A stretch of 64,000 nucleotides of DNA. It comes from Paraburkholderia sp. BL25I1N1 (lineage in GTDB: Bacteria > Pseudomonadota > Gammaproteobacteria > Burkholderiales > Burkholderiaceae). Under the pieces are notes generated by a model. It saw only the letters and a program-made list of their open reading frames with translations. It searched no databases and was not told the DNA's origin. The stretch lies in assembly GCF_003002025.1 (NCBI RefSeq), contig NZ_PVZB01000002.1, forward strand, positions 1 through 64,000, in the 5' to 3' direction. The translations under genes and the position numbers were made by a program. Shown here in pieces: positions 9,096-18,407 of the stretch. Numbering within the stretch: position 1 is the stretch's first letter; each line of letters begins with the position of its first letter.

Positions 9096-9980
9096 ATGCC
9101 TGAATCCGTAGCACCGCATGACCCCAACGTCCGCCGTCTGGCGACCCTTCGCGCTTTACCCTTTCCCGCTTGTCACGACATGGCGCCCGCCGTGCACGCC
9201 GCGATGACCCGCGCCTGGCTGATCGGCGCCGGCCCCGGCGACGTCGAACTCATGACCATCAAGGCCACCCGTGCATTGGCGCAAGCCGACGTGGTGCTGG
9301 TCGACGATCTGGTGAACCCCGAGGTGCTGCAATTCGCGCGCGCTGACGCGCTGGTCGTCTACGTGGGTAAACGCGGCGGTCATCCGTCCACACCGCAGGA
9401 AGGCATCGTCGCGCAGATGCTCGAACATGTGCGGGCCGGGCGCAGCGTCGCGCGTTTGAAAGGCGGCGACCCGTTCGTGTTCGGCCGGGGCGGCGAAGAA
9501 CAGCAGGCGCTGCACGCGGCGGGTATCGAGGTGGAAGTCATCAACGGCATCACGGCGGGAATCGCGGCGCCCGCGGCGATCGGGATTCCAGTCACGCATC
9601 GCGATCACGCGCAGGGCGTCGTGTTCGTCACCGGGCACGGCGCGGGCAGCGGCGAGCCCGACTGGGCCGCGCTCGTGGCCACGCGCATGACGCTCGTGAT
9701 CTACATGGGCATGCGGCGGCTCAACGATATCGTCGACGCGTTGCTCGCGGCCGGCATGAGCGCCGACACGCCGTGCGCGGCGATCGAATCGGCCACGCGT
9801 CCCGAGCAACGCCATGCGCTGGCGCGGCTTGGTGAATTTGCCGAGACCGTTGCGCGTACTGGACTTGGGTCGCCGGCGATCGTGGTGATCGGCGGGGTGG
9901 CGTCGCTCGCGTTGGCGCGTGAGGCGGCTCATGCGGAACGCGCTGCAACGCCGCTCGCGGACGGAACGGATTCGCGATGA
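9096..9980 (+). CDS. cobA: Uroporphyrinogen-III C-methyltransferase (SUMT)
   Basis: It methylates uroporphyrinogen III at C2 and C7 with S-adenosylmethionine to give precorrin-2, the entry step of the corrin branch. The SAM-binding loop G44-A-G-P-G-D49 and the later GGDPFVFGRGGEE motif are the SUMT signatures. The catalytic region begins at about residue 40. ATGs at 9180 or 9204 would give a more usual length of about 260 residues, and no start has a clear ribosome binding site. The stop overlaps cobE as ATGA. The gene is first in the riboswitch-controlled rightward operon. Confidence 0.92.
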   Translation: MPESVAPHDPNVRRLATLRALPFPACHDMAPAVHAAMTRAWLIGAGPGDVELMTIKATRALAQADVVLVDDLVNPEVLQFARADALVVYVGKRGGHPSTPQEGIVAQMLEHVRAGRSVARLKGGDPFVFGRGGEEQQALHAAGIEVEVINGITAGIAAPAAIGIPVTHRDHAQGVVFVTGHGAGSGEPDWAALVATRMTLVIYMGMRRLNDIVDALLAAGMSADTPCAAIESATRPEQRHALARLGEFAETVARTGLGSPAIVVIGGVASLALAREAAHAERAATPLADGTDSR

Positions 9981-10450
9981 AAACGCTCAGCGTCGGCATC
10001 GGTTGCCGTTTGCACAGCTCGGCCGAGGAGATCGAAGCCGCGGTGCGCGCCGCGCTCAACGCGCATTCGTTCGACGAAATCCGCACCGTAGCCACGCTCG
10101 ATACCAAAGCCCGCGAAGCGGGCCTCCTCGAATTCTGCGCTCGCCATGCGCTGCCGCTGACGTTCTTCAGTCTTGAACAGATCGCGGCGATGCCTGTCGC
10201 GGTGCCTTCGGCGGCAGTGCGCGAGCATCTCGGCGTGGACGGCGTCTGCGAGCCGTGCGCGCTGCTTGGCGCGGCGGCCGACGTCGCAGCCGGGCTCGGT
10301 GAATCCGTCATAGGCAATGCGCCTCGCGCCACGCTCCTCGTGCGCAAAACCGTTTATGCCGGCGTCACCGTGGCGATCGCCTCAACCACCGCTCACGCCG
10401 CTCACGCCGAACACCCAGACAACGACACACAACAACAGGACCTGCCATGA
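9977..10450 (+). CDS. cobE: Cobalamin biosynthesis protein CobE (CbiG C-terminal domain type)
   Basis: A 157-residue protein matching the small CobE / CbiG C-terminal family, with the opening VGIGCR and the central ATLDTKA-x5-LLEF region. In CbiG this domain accompanies ring contraction and lactone opening. The precise role of CobE in aerobic pathways is not settled. Overlaps on both sides (ATGA with cobA and with cobO) show tight translational coupling. The last ~25 residues are His/Ala/Gln-rich and look like an unstructured tail. Confidence 0.8.
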   Translation: MKTLSVGIGCRLHSSAEEIEAAVRAALNAHSFDEIRTVATLDTKAREAGLLEFCARHALPLTFFSLEQIAAMPVAVPSAAVREHLGVDGVCEPCALLGAAADVAAGLGESVIGNAPRATLLVRKTVYAGVTVAIASTTAHAAHAEHPDNDTQQQDLP

Positions 10451-11049
10451 AGACCGACCCCGAATCGCATCAACGCATGACCGAGCGCCGCCGCGAAGGC
10501 CACGAGAAAAAACAGGCCCACGCCACCGTCGAAAAAGGTCTGCTGATCGTCAACACCGGCACGGGCAAAGGCAAAACTACTGCCGCATTCGGCATGGCCG
10601 TGCGCGTGCTGGGCCACGGCATGCGTCTTGGCGTCGTGCAGTTCATCAAGGGCGCGCTGCACACCTCGGAGCGCGACTTTCTCGGCGCGATCGCCAACTG
10701 CGATTTCGTCACGATGGGCGACGGCTACACCTGGAACACGCAGAACCGCGACGCCGATATCGCGACCGCGCGCAAAGGCTGGGACGAAGCGCGCCGCATG
10801 ATCGAAAGCGGCGAGTACCAGATGGTGATCCTCGACGAGCTGAACACGGTGCTCAAGTACGAATACCTGCCGCTCGACGAAGTCCTGTCAGTGCTCAACG
10901 CGCGCGCGCCGATGCTGCATGTGGTGGTCACGGGCCGTCACGCGCCGGACGCGCTGATCGAAGCCGCAGACCTCGTCACCGAAATGCGCATCGTCAAGCA
11001 TCCGTATCGTGAGCAAGGCGTGAAAGCGCAGCGCGGCGTGGAGTTCTAA
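10447..11049 (+). CDS. cobO: Cob(I)yrinic acid a,c-diamide adenosyltransferase
   Basis: A 200-residue CobA/CobO-type corrinoid adenosyltransferase that transfers the adenosyl group of ATP to cobalt. The P-loop G38-T-G-K-G-K-T-T45 and the VILDELN motif are characteristic. The first 30 residues form a charged helix, as in family members that cap the corrin site. It overlaps cobE by four bases, and cobB begins three bases after its stop. Confidence 0.94.
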   Translation: MKTDPESHQRMTERRREGHEKKQAHATVEKGLLIVNTGTGKGKTTAAFGMAVRVLGHGMRLGVVQFIKGALHTSERDFLGAIANCDFVTMGDGYTWNTQNRDADIATARKGWDEARRMIESGEYQMVILDELNTVLKYEYLPLDEVLSVLNARAPMLHVVVTGRHAPDALIEAADLVTEMRIVKHPYREQGVKAQRGVEF

Positions 11050-11052
11050 GCG

Positions 11053-12351
11053 ATGGCCGCGTGCCCCGCCCTGTTCATCAGCGCGCCTGCTTCGGGTCAA
11101 GGCAAGACCACGATCACGGCGGGTCTCGCGCGCTACCATCGGCGGCTGGGGCGACGCGTGCGCGTCTTCAAGACCGGACCGGACTTTCTCGACCCGATGA
11201 TTCTGGCGCGCGCGAGCGGCGCGCCGGTCCTCTCGCTCGATCTGTGGATGGTCGGCGAAGCCGCCTGCCGCACGTTGCTCGCGCAGGCCACCGCCGAAGC
11301 CGACCTGATCCTGATCGAAGGCGTGATGGGTCTGTTCGACGGCACGCCGAGCAGCGCCGATCTCGCCACCACGTTCGGCGTGCCGGTGCTCGCGGTGATT
11401 TCGGCGAAGGCGATGGCGCAGACCTTCGGCGCGGTCGCCTTCGGTCTCGCGCAATTCCGGCCACAGGTGCCGTTTTACGGCGTGCTCGCCAATCGCGTCG
11501 GCTCCGCGCGGCATGCGCAGATGCTCGAAGAAGCGTTGCCGCCGGATCTGCGCTGGTGCGGCCACATTGCCGCCAGCGATGAAATTGCACTGCCCGATCG
11601 TCACCTCGGCTTGCATCAGGCGGACGAAATCGACGACCTCGACGCGCGGCTGGATCACGCCGCTGACACTTTAGGCCGCACCGCGCTTGCCGAATTGCCG
11701 CCGCCTGTCGAGTTCGGCACGCCGACACCCGAGATTCTGCCGCGCCTGCTTGACGGCAAGACGATCGCCATTGCGCGCGATGCCGCGTTCTCGTTCATCT
11801 ATCCGGCGAACGTCGCGCTGCTGGAAACGCTCGGCGCGCAAGTCGCTTTCTTCTCGCCGCTGTCCGACGAAGCGCTGCCGGAACACACCGACGCTCTGTA
11901 TCTTCCAGGTGGCTACCCTGAACTGCACGCCGCCAGGCTGGCCAGCAACACGCGCAGCGCGGTGAGCATCCACGCGCACGCGGCGGCCGGCAAACCGCTC
12001 GTCGCCGAATGCGGCGGCATGCTGTATCTGCTCGACCAACTCACCGACACGCACGGCGTAACCACACCGATGCTCGGCCTGCTACCCGGCCACGCGACCA
12101 TGCAAACCCGCTTCACCGCGCTCGGCATGCAGCAGATCGACAGCCTGCATGGGCCCATGACCGGCCACACGTTTCACTACTCGAAGCTGAACACGCCGCT
12201 CACGCCGCTGCGCTCGGCCACCAGGCCGCAGGGCGACGCGCCCGGCGAGGCCCTTTATCGCGCCGGCTCGATCGTGGCGACTTACATGCACGCTTACTGG
12301 CCCTCCAACCCGGCCTTCACGGCCGCCCTGTTCCATGGCGAAGCCTTTTAA
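11053..12351 (+). CDS. cobB: Cobyrinic/hydrogenobyrinic acid a,c-diamide synthase
   Basis: A 432-residue amidotransferase that amidates the a and c carboxylates of the corrin ring using glutamine and ATP. The N-terminal dethiobiotin-synthetase-like domain has the P-loop SAPASGQGKTT near residues 10-20. The C-terminal class I-type GATase domain contains LPGGYPE and the nucleophile Cys320 in AECGGM. Its product is the substrate of the CobN chelatase encoded on the opposite wing. The 3' end overlaps bluB by 17 bases. Confidence 0.94.
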   Translation: MAACPALFISAPASGQGKTTITAGLARYHRRLGRRVRVFKTGPDFLDPMILARASGAPVLSLDLWMVGEAACRTLLAQATAEADLILIEGVMGLFDGTPSSADLATTFGVPVLAVISAKAMAQTFGAVAFGLAQFRPQVPFYGVLANRVGSARHAQMLEEALPPDLRWCGHIAASDEIALPDRHLGLHQADEIDDLDARLDHAADTLGRTALAELPPPVEFGTPTPEILPRLLDGKTIAIARDAAFSFIYPANVALLETLGAQVAFFSPLSDEALPEHTDALYLPGGYPELHAARLASNTRSAVSIHAHAAAGKPLVAECGGMLYLLDQLTDTHGVTTPMLGLLPGHATMQTRFTALGMQQIDSLHGPMTGHTFHYSKLNTPLTPLRSATRPQGDAPGEALYRAGSIVATYMHAYWPSNPAFTAALFHGEAF

Positions 12352-12994
12352 CGATTCCGAGCGCGACGCCGTCTACCGCGCAATCTACGAACGCCGCGAC
12401 ATGCGCCATTTCGTGCGCGATCCGGTCGATCCGGCCGTGCTGCAGCGCCTGCTCGACGCCGCGCATCACGCGCCGAGCGTCGGCTTCATGCAGCCGTGGC
12501 GGATCGCGCGGATCACCGATCCCGCGCTGCGCACGGCTTTGCACGATGCGGTGGAAAGCGAACGGCTCGCCACCGCCGATGCGCTCGGCCAACGCCGCGA
12601 AGAGTTCATGAAGCTGAAAGTGGAAGGCATGCTGGACTGCGGGGAACTGCTGGTGATGGCGCTGATGGACGGCCGTGAGCGCCACATCTTTGGCCGGCGC
12701 ACGCTTCCGGAGATGGACCTTGCGTCGGTGGCCTGCGCGATCCAGAACATGTGGCTGGCCGCGCGCGCCGAGGGTCTCGGCATGGGCTGGGTGTCGCTGT
12801 TCGACGTCGACGCGGTTCGCCAACTGCTGCGCATGCCCGAGGGCGCGCGTCCCGTGGCGATTCTATGCCTGGGTCACGTCGACCGGTTTTATAGCGAGCC
12901 GATGCTGGAAACTGAACGCTGGGCGAGCCGCGTGCCGCTCGCCGATTGCGTGTTCGAAAACCGCTGGCCGGAAGACAGCGATGCGCCGGAATGA
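12335..12994 (+). CDS. bluB: 5,6-dimethylbenzimidazole synthase
   Basis: A 219-residue nitroreductase-fold protein. BluB cleaves reduced FMN with oxygen to make dimethylbenzimidazole, the lower ligand of B12. The opening RRDMRHFVRDPV, the following AHHAPSVGFMQPW and the later GLGMGWVSLFD are BluB signatures. It ends the rightward cob operon and overlaps cobB, so its product is made with the adenosylation and amidation enzymes. Its presence implies aerobic B12 synthesis. The gene converges with the lipoprotein gene at 13016. Confidence 0.94.
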   Translation: MAKPFNDSERDAVYRAIYERRDMRHFVRDPVDPAVLQRLLDAAHHAPSVGFMQPWRIARITDPALRTALHDAVESERLATADALGQRREEFMKLKVEGMLDCGELLVMALMDGRERHIFGRRTLPEMDLASVACAIQNMWLAARAEGLGMGWVSLFDVDAVRQLLRMPEGARPVAILCLGHVDRFYSEPMLETERWASRVPLADCVFENRWPEDSDAPE

Positions 12995-13015
12995 GCTCGC
13001 CGCGTGTTATAACCC

Positions 13016-13624
13016 TTACGGCTGAAGCGGCTTCACCGACATCACGGCCGGCACGCCGCCGGCTTCGTCGGCGCGCAATTTCACGCGCCAATTGGGTGGC
13101 GCATCGAAGGGAAACTTGGCGAGCGCACTTTTGACGAGCGTCGGCATGGCATGCAGCGGATCGGCGTCGCGGTCGCTGCTCACCGCGCTGACTTTATAGA
13201 CCTCCTGTCCGCTCGCGCGCTCGAAAAACCGCAGCGTCAGCGCATGCTGGTACGCGGGACCGCCGAACAGAGAGAACGGCGCAGCGGGGCCGCGCCGGCA
13301 GTCGCCTGACGTACAGCCGTTTTCATTGACGCCGATGGTCGCCGGCCGCGTGTCGTAGGCAACCGAGAGTAGATAACGCGCGGGCTCGCCCTTCGTTTCG
13401 ACAAAGCCCTGCTTCGCCAACTCGTCCACCAACAGGCGCTCGAATTGCGGATGATCCGCGCTGACTTCTTGCGACGGCATGCGCGCAATCGTGTAAGTCC
13501 GCTCGCCTTGCAGCGCGGCGGCCGCGTTCCCGGCACCGGCGGTATGCACGTCGGCGCTCAGACCCGTGCAACCGGTGAGACTCGTCGCGGCCAGCGCGGC
13601 ACAGATCAGGAGTGCTTTCACCAT
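13016..13624 (-). CDS. Putative DUF4136-type outer-membrane lipoprotein
   Basis: A 202-residue protein with a lipoprotein signal peptide; the lipobox is L-T-G-C19. Its body resembles DUF4136 proteins, with the pattern of an N-terminal TYTIARMPSQ segment, a LLVDELAKQGF helix and YLLSVAYDTRP. The function of this family is unknown. I chose the ATG at 13624, which follows GAAGCGAGAAG and starts the signal peptide. An ATG at 13660 would add twelve non-signal residues and overlap the kinase stop. It lies 32 bases downstream of the kinase gene and is probably the last gene of that operon. Confidence 0.65.
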   Translation of the reverse strand: MVKALLICAALAATSLTGCTGLSADVHTAGAGNAAAALQGERTYTIARMPSQEVSADHPQFERLLVDELAKQGFVETKGEPARYLLSVAYDTRPATIGVNENGCTSGDCRRGPAAPFSLFGGPAYQHALTLRFFERASGQEVYKVSAVSSDRDADPLHAMPTLVKSALAKFPFDAPPNWRVKLRADEAGGVPAVMSVKPLQP

Positions 13625-13656
13625 CTTCTCGCTTCGATAAGGTGTGTGTTCATATG

Positions 13657-16143
13657 TCATGGGCGCGGCGTGAACGAGGCACTCGATTGTGCGTCTTCGA
13701 GCACCGGCAGGCAGATCGTGAATGCCGTGCCCTGGCCGGGCTCGCTTGCCACCTCGACATCGCCGCCGTGGCGCGTGACGACCGTCTTCACGAAGGCCAT
13801 GCCGAGCCCGGCGCCGCCCACTTCCGGCCGCTCGGTTTCGTGAAACCGCCGGAAGCGCTCGAACAACCCGGCCTGCTGCTCTTTCGGAATGCCGTAGCCC
13901 TGATCGCGAATCGTGCACGACACGCGCCTGACAGTCGCCGGCACGCCCTTCGGCGTCAGGCTCGCAATGCTGCACACAATCCGCGTATCCGGCGGGCTGT
14001 ACTTGACCGCGTTGTTCAGAATATTGACGAGCGCGCGCGTCATCAGCGAACGGTCGGCGCAGATCCAATGGCCGTCGTCGGGAGCGCCCGTCTCCGTGTG
14101 CAGCGTGATGCGCCTGGCGTGGGCCTGCGGCCAGACTTCGTCGCTCGCGTCGATCAGCAACTCGGCGAGACTCACCGGTTCGAGCACATAAGTTTGCGAT
14201 TCGGCGCGCGCCAGTTGCACGAAGTCGTCGGCCAGCGTCAGCGCGCGCTGCGCGTAGCGTTCGATGCGCTCGAGCACGCCGCGCGCGAGTACCGGCTCGC
14301 GGCGGGCACGTTCGATCTCCACCAGCGCGAGAATCGACGCCTGCGGCGAACGCATGTCGTGAGAGAGCAGCCGCAGCGCGTCTTCCCGCTGACGCTCGGC
14401 TGCATGCAAGGCCGACACGTCGACGAGGCCCGCAATCCAGCCGGTCGTCTCGCCCTGCTCGTTGGTGCAGTTCGCATAGCGCAGCAAATGATCGCGCTCG
14501 TGGGCGTCGCGCACCTCGACGCCGTGCGCCATCAGCGCGGCGAATTCGTGGCGCGTGGGATCGAGCGGCGCCGGCCAGTGCGTGCGGGCGAGCAGATTGT
14601 TTTCGGCATCGGAGGCCGCATCGGTGTCGATCGTCTTTACGAGGGTCAAGCCGCCCAGCACGTCCTGCATCGGCCGGCCTTCGGGCAGCGGCGCGCCGAG
14701 CCGCGCGAAATGCGCCTTGGCGGCATGGTTGGCGATCAGCACGACGCCGCGCACGTCGCTCACGAGGATCGGCTCGGGCATGCTGTCGAGGCTGTCCCAT
14801 ACGAAACGCTTCATGTCCTGCACGCGCTGCGCGGCCTGCGCCATCAGCGCCATGTGCTGCTCCAGCACGTCGCCGCCGAACTCGCGCCGGCGCTGCGGCG
14901 TTTCCGGCAGCAGATGGGGTTCGTCGGCGAGCCGCTGCAGTTCTCCGCGCAAATACGCCATGGTCATTTCGAGGCGCCGCCAGTTCCAGATCGGATACAC
15001 GGCCACCAGACCGACGATTGCCGGCACCGGCGACATCCAGAGCCGCGCGCCGTACAGCAGGGCGGCGCTACCGGCCGCCGCGAGCAGACACAGTGCGCCG
15101 GTCAGCAACAACGAACGGCGGGGCGACAGTACGAGAAATCCGGCCAGCAGCGCGGCAAGCGGCGCGAGCGACACCGCGAACAGCATCCACGGATAGACCG
15201 GCTCGATCTCGCGGCCGGTGAGCAGCGTGTCGAGCACGTTGGCGTGGATATACACGCCGGGCAGCGGACCGAGTTCACCGGAGACGGGCGTCGCGAAGCG
15301 GTCGTACAAGCCGGACGCGGTCACGCCGATCAGCACGATGCGGCCGCGCAACTGCTCCGGCGTCACATTGCCGGCCAGCACGCGCGCGAAACTCAGCTTC
15401 GTGTAGTTCTGCGCGTTGTGACCGAACGGGATCAGGAAACGGCCTTCGCCGGCGCCGTCGGTTGCGAGGTCGGTTTCGGCTGCGAGCAAAACGGGGCCGC
15501 GCCGCGAGCCTGTCAGATGGAGCGAGCCGTGCTCCACCGCCCGGGCGACCGGCACCATCAGTTGCGGCCAGCGTGAATCGGCATCGCCCTCGTAGCGCGC
15601 GACGCTGCGCACGATGCCGTCGCTGTCGACTTCGAGATTGATATGGCCGAGCCCCGCCGCCGCATGCGCGAGCGGCGCCACCGGCTCGACCACGACGCGT
15701 CGGCCGCTGTCATCGGGCGCGGTGAGCAAGATCGGCAGATAGGTCGGACTCAGCGCGATCGCGCGGGCGAGGTCGGCGTCTTGCGGATTGGCTTCGGTGA
15801 ACAGCACGTCGTAGATCACCGCGGCGGGTTTCGCGCCGGCGATCTGTTCAAGCAGCTTCGCGTGAACACTGCGCGGCCATGGCCAGCGGCCGAGTTGCGC
15901 GATGCTTGCGTTGTCGATTTCGACCACCACGATATCGCGCAGCAAAGGCGGCGCATGCAGGCTCAGAAAGCGGTCATAGACCAGATGATCGACGCTCGCG
16001 CTCATGCGGCCGAGCGAACTGAGCAGAATCACCACGATGCCGAGACAGCCGATACCCACCCATTCGATCAGGAAGCGGCGGCCGGCGCGCCGTCCGAGAC
16101 GGGCGCGCGGATCGAGGCTCAGGCGCGTAGGAGTGGTCGGCAA
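13657..16143 (-). CDS. CHASE2-domain sensor histidine kinase
   Basis: An 828-residue membrane kinase. A first membrane helix lies at about 27-45, and an extracytoplasmic CHASE2 sensor at about 45-300. Three closely spaced helices follow (about 318-385), then a PAS-like segment near 450-560. The phosphoacceptor is His595 in LSHDMRSPQ. The HATPase domain has the N box NNAVKYSP, then DQGYGIP and GGAGLGMAFVK. The gene follows the LysM-FecR protein and the OmpR-type regulator in the same direction, so these three likely form one sensing pathway. The ligand is unknown. Confidence 0.9.
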   Translation of the reverse strand: MPTTPTRLSLDPRARLGRRAGRRFLIEWVGIGCLGIVVILLSSLGRMSASVDHLVYDRFLSLHAPPLLRDIVVVEIDNASIAQLGRWPWPRSVHAKLLEQIAGAKPAAVIYDVLFTEANPQDADLARAIALSPTYLPILLTAPDDSGRRVVVEPVAPLAHAAAGLGHINLEVDSDGIVRSVARYEGDADSRWPQLMVPVARAVEHGSLHLTGSRRGPVLLAAETDLATDGAGEGRFLIPFGHNAQNYTKLSFARVLAGNVTPEQLRGRIVLIGVTASGLYDRFATPVSGELGPLPGVYIHANVLDTLLTGREIEPVYPWMLFAVSLAPLAALLAGFLVLSPRRSLLLTGALCLLAAAGSAALLYGARLWMSPVPAIVGLVAVYPIWNWRRLEMTMAYLRGELQRLADEPHLLPETPQRRREFGGDVLEQHMALMAQAAQRVQDMKRFVWDSLDSMPEPILVSDVRGVVLIANHAAKAHFARLGAPLPEGRPMQDVLGGLTLVKTIDTDAASDAENNLLARTHWPAPLDPTRHEFAALMAHGVEVRDAHERDHLLRYANCTNEQGETTGWIAGLVDVSALHAAERQREDALRLLSHDMRSPQASILALVEIERARREPVLARGVLERIERYAQRALTLADDFVQLARAESQTYVLEPVSLAELLIDASDEVWPQAHARRITLHTETGAPDDGHWICADRSLMTRALVNILNNAVKYSPPDTRIVCSIASLTPKGVPATVRRVSCTIRDQGYGIPKEQQAGLFERFRRFHETERPEVGGAGLGMAFVKTVVTRHGGDVEVASEPGQGTAFTICLPVLEDAQSSASFTPRP

Positions 16144-16209
16144 AGGGTTGCTTGGTTCGAAACCAGGAAGCGGGCTGGTGCATGGCTCAGCCCAGTGAAT
16201 CTACCAGCG

Positions 16210-17673
16210 TCAGCGCGCAAGCGTAAACGAGCGCACCGCACTGCTCTTTTCATAGAAGCGGCCGTTCTCGAACTGCTCGGCGACGATCGTCCAGTAATAG
16301 ACGCCCGGCGGCAGATCGCTCACGCTCAGTTGTCCGCCCGACAGATCGGTGCGGTCCACGAGCGGATGGCGCAGATCGGCCGTGCTTGCCAGCACGAAAC
16401 GGAAGCGTGTCTGGACCGTGGCGCGGCTGACGAACCAGCGGAATTCGTAGTCCCGGCTGCCGGCCCGCTGCGTCGCCGACGCAGCCAATCCGAGCTGGCG
16501 GCGTTCGAACGCATACACCTGCGGCAAGCCTTCGAGGCCGTGAGCGTCGATCGCGGCAATGCGTACGAAATAGGTGCCGTCGGCCAGGTCGCCGAAATCC
16601 GCGTGCGGCTCGCTCAAGCGCCGGTCGCGGATCAGGTCGAGCTGGTCCGCGTCGCGCGCGATCTGCACGCGGTAGGCCACCGCGCGGTCGGCCGGCACGA
16701 GGTCGAACGCGACTGTTTTGCCGTCCTGCACCTTGGCCGGCTGCGTGAGCGCCGGCGCGGGCAGCAATTCGACCGGGCCGCCGATCGCGCCGCCCGCCTG
16801 CGTCACACTCCCGAAGCGTGCCTTCACGAGTTGCGCGGAGGCCTGCAGCGGCATGCCGGGCGGCGGCGCAAAAGCGCGAGCGCCGAGCGCGGCCGGGTCG
16901 ACGCCGACCGCGCCGTCCAGCACTTGCACTGCGGTGGTTTGCGCGCCGCCGTCGTAGGCGACCTTGAAGCGCGTGCCGCGCACGCCGGCCACAACGGACG
17001 GCGAGCGGATCTGGAAGCGGTCGTCCTTTTTGGTCGCGTGCGTGACCTGGCTTTCGACTTCGCCGTTGCGCAGTTCGAGCAGGCGATCGCCGGCGCCGGT
17101 CAGCGTGGTGCGCCTCAGCGTGCCGATATCCAGCAAGCCGTTCTGCCCCACCGTGACGTGCGAGCCGTCCGGCAATTCCAGCGTCACAAAACCGTTGTCT
17201 CCCGTGCGCACGCGGTCGCCTTCGCCGAGCGTCGTGCCTTCAGCGAGCGGCACGTAGGGGTTCTTGCCGAACGCGTGCTCGGCCGGCCCGCTGGTCGCGA
17301 TCACGCGAGCGGATTCCTGTTCCTGTTTGAGCTTGTCGGCGGGCAGAAGCAGCGCGATACCGGCCGGCATGCGGCGCGGCGCGGGCACATGATTCAGACG
17401 GCTCAGCACGGCCCAATCGCTCGGGTCGCGCAGATAGCGGCCGGCGATCTCGTAGAGCGTGTCGCCTGCGTGGGTCAGATACGAGACATAGGCCGGCGCG
17501 GCGGCTTTCGCACGCGGCTTGGGCGCGCGCGGCGCGTGCGATGCTTGCGCGGACGCCGACACCGGCGCGAAACAGGTCATGGCGAGCAGGCCGGCCGCCG
17601 CGAGCCATGCGCCGCTGCGGCGGCCCGGCGAAACCAGGCTGCCGCGTGCCACCCCAGCGACGGCAACCGTCAC
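16210..17673 (-). CDS. Exported LysM-FecR domain protein
   Basis: A 487-residue protein starting at GTG 17673, which overlaps the regulator stop as GTGA. A signal peptide ends near residue 43 (SASAQ). A LysM peptidoglycan-binding domain follows at about 60-110 (THAGDTLYEIAGRYL). A FecR domain spans about 150-270 (RTGDNGFVTLELPDG, VVAGVRGTRFKV). The last 200 residues contain two Fn3-like segments. The layout suggests a wall-bound periplasmic partner of the CHASE2 kinase, but this is inferred from operon position only. No TonB receptor or FecI gene is linked. Confidence 0.82.
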   Translation of the reverse strand: MTVAVAGVARGSLVSPGRRSGAWLAAAGLLAMTCFAPVSASAQASHAPRAPKPRAKAAAPAYVSYLTHAGDTLYEIAGRYLRDPSDWAVLSRLNHVPAPRRMPAGIALLLPADKLKQEQESARVIATSGPAEHAFGKNPYVPLAEGTTLGEGDRVRTGDNGFVTLELPDGSHVTVGQNGLLDIGTLRRTTLTGAGDRLLELRNGEVESQVTHATKKDDRFQIRSPSVVAGVRGTRFKVAYDGGAQTTAVQVLDGAVGVDPAALGARAFAPPPGMPLQASAQLVKARFGSVTQAGGAIGGPVELLPAPALTQPAKVQDGKTVAFDLVPADRAVAYRVQIARDADQLDLIRDRRLSEPHADFGDLADGTYFVRIAAIDAHGLEGLPQVYAFERRQLGLAASATQRAGSRDYEFRWFVSRATVQTRFRFVLASTADLRHPLVDRTDLSGGQLSVSDLPPGVYYWTIVAEQFENGRFYEKSSAVRSFTLAR

Positions 17674-18407
17674 GCCTCCCCCTCTTCAGGGCGTTCGCCG
17701 GGCGCTGCCGGCGGCGTGGCGGAATCGATTCGTTCCAGCCGGTAGCCATAGCCGTAAATCGGCGTCAGCCGATAGCCCTGCTCCGGGCGCAGGCCGAGCT
17801 TGCTGCGCAGCATCGACACGTGGGTGTCCATGGTGCGCGACGGAATGTCGGTCGCCTGCTTCCAGATCACGTCGAGAATATGCGCGCGCGACAGCGGCCG
17901 GCTCAGATGCTGGAACAGCAGCAGCGCGAGTTCGAACTCTTTCTGCGTGACGGCGACCGTCGTGCCGCGCACCACCACGTGCTTGGCGCCCAGATCGAAT
18001 TCGAATTCGCCGAAGACTTCCTTCGCCGCGGGCGGCTTGAGGTGGTACGCGCGGCGCAGCAGCGAACCGACGCGCGCCAGCAAGACCGCGGCGGACACCG
18101 GTTTGACGACATAGTCGTCCGCGCCCGTGTTGAGAATCGACGTGATGTCGGTTTCGCGGCCGCGGCTTGTCATGAACAGAACCGGCAAGCGCTCGGAGAG
18201 GCTTTCGCGCACCCAGCGCAGCACCTCTTCGCCCGACAAGTCGGGCACGTTCCAGTCGAGCACCAGCAGATCGAACGTCTGGCGCCGCAGTTGCCGCACC
18301 AGTTCACGGCCCGCGCCGAATGCGTGACAAATATGGCCCGCCGCCGACAGTGTCTGGCAAACCAGGTCGGCCTGAGCCGAATCGTCATCCAGGACAGCAA
18401 TTCTCAT
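17670..18407 (-). CDS. OmpR/PhoB-type response regulator
   Basis: A 245-residue regulator. The receiver domain has the acidic pocket D7-D-D9 and the phosphorylation site Asp51 in LLVLDWNVP. A winged-helix output domain follows, ending with RSKLGLRPEQGYRLTPIYGYGYRLE. I chose ATG 18407 over the TTG at 18419. It is first in the operon with the LysM-FecR protein and the CHASE2 kinase, which is very probably its cognate kinase. Targets are unknown; the long upstream gap carries two palindromes that are candidate sites. Confidence 0.9.
   Translation of the reverse strand: MRIAVLDDDSAQADLVCQTLSAAGHICHAFGAGRELVRQLRRQTFDLLVLDWNVPDLSGEEVLRWVRESLSERLPVLFMTSRGRETDITSILNTGADDYVVKPVSAAVLLARVGSLLRRAYHLKPPAAKEVFGEFEFDLGAKHVVVRGTTVAVTQKEFELALLLFQHLSRPLSRAHILDVIWKQATDIPSRTMDTHVSMLRSKLGLRPEQGYRLTPIYGYGYRLERIDSATPPAAPGERPEEGEA

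Noticed and set aside
13016..14800. A 594-residue frame covering the lipoprotein and running back into the kinase gene
   Set aside because: Only the last 202 residues have a signal peptide and protein-like sequence. The rest is the kinase gene read in another frame.
15643..17745. Long plus-strand frame (700 residues) opposite the kinase and LysM-FecR genes
   Set aside because: An Arg-rich antisense shadow; both true genes have clear domains.
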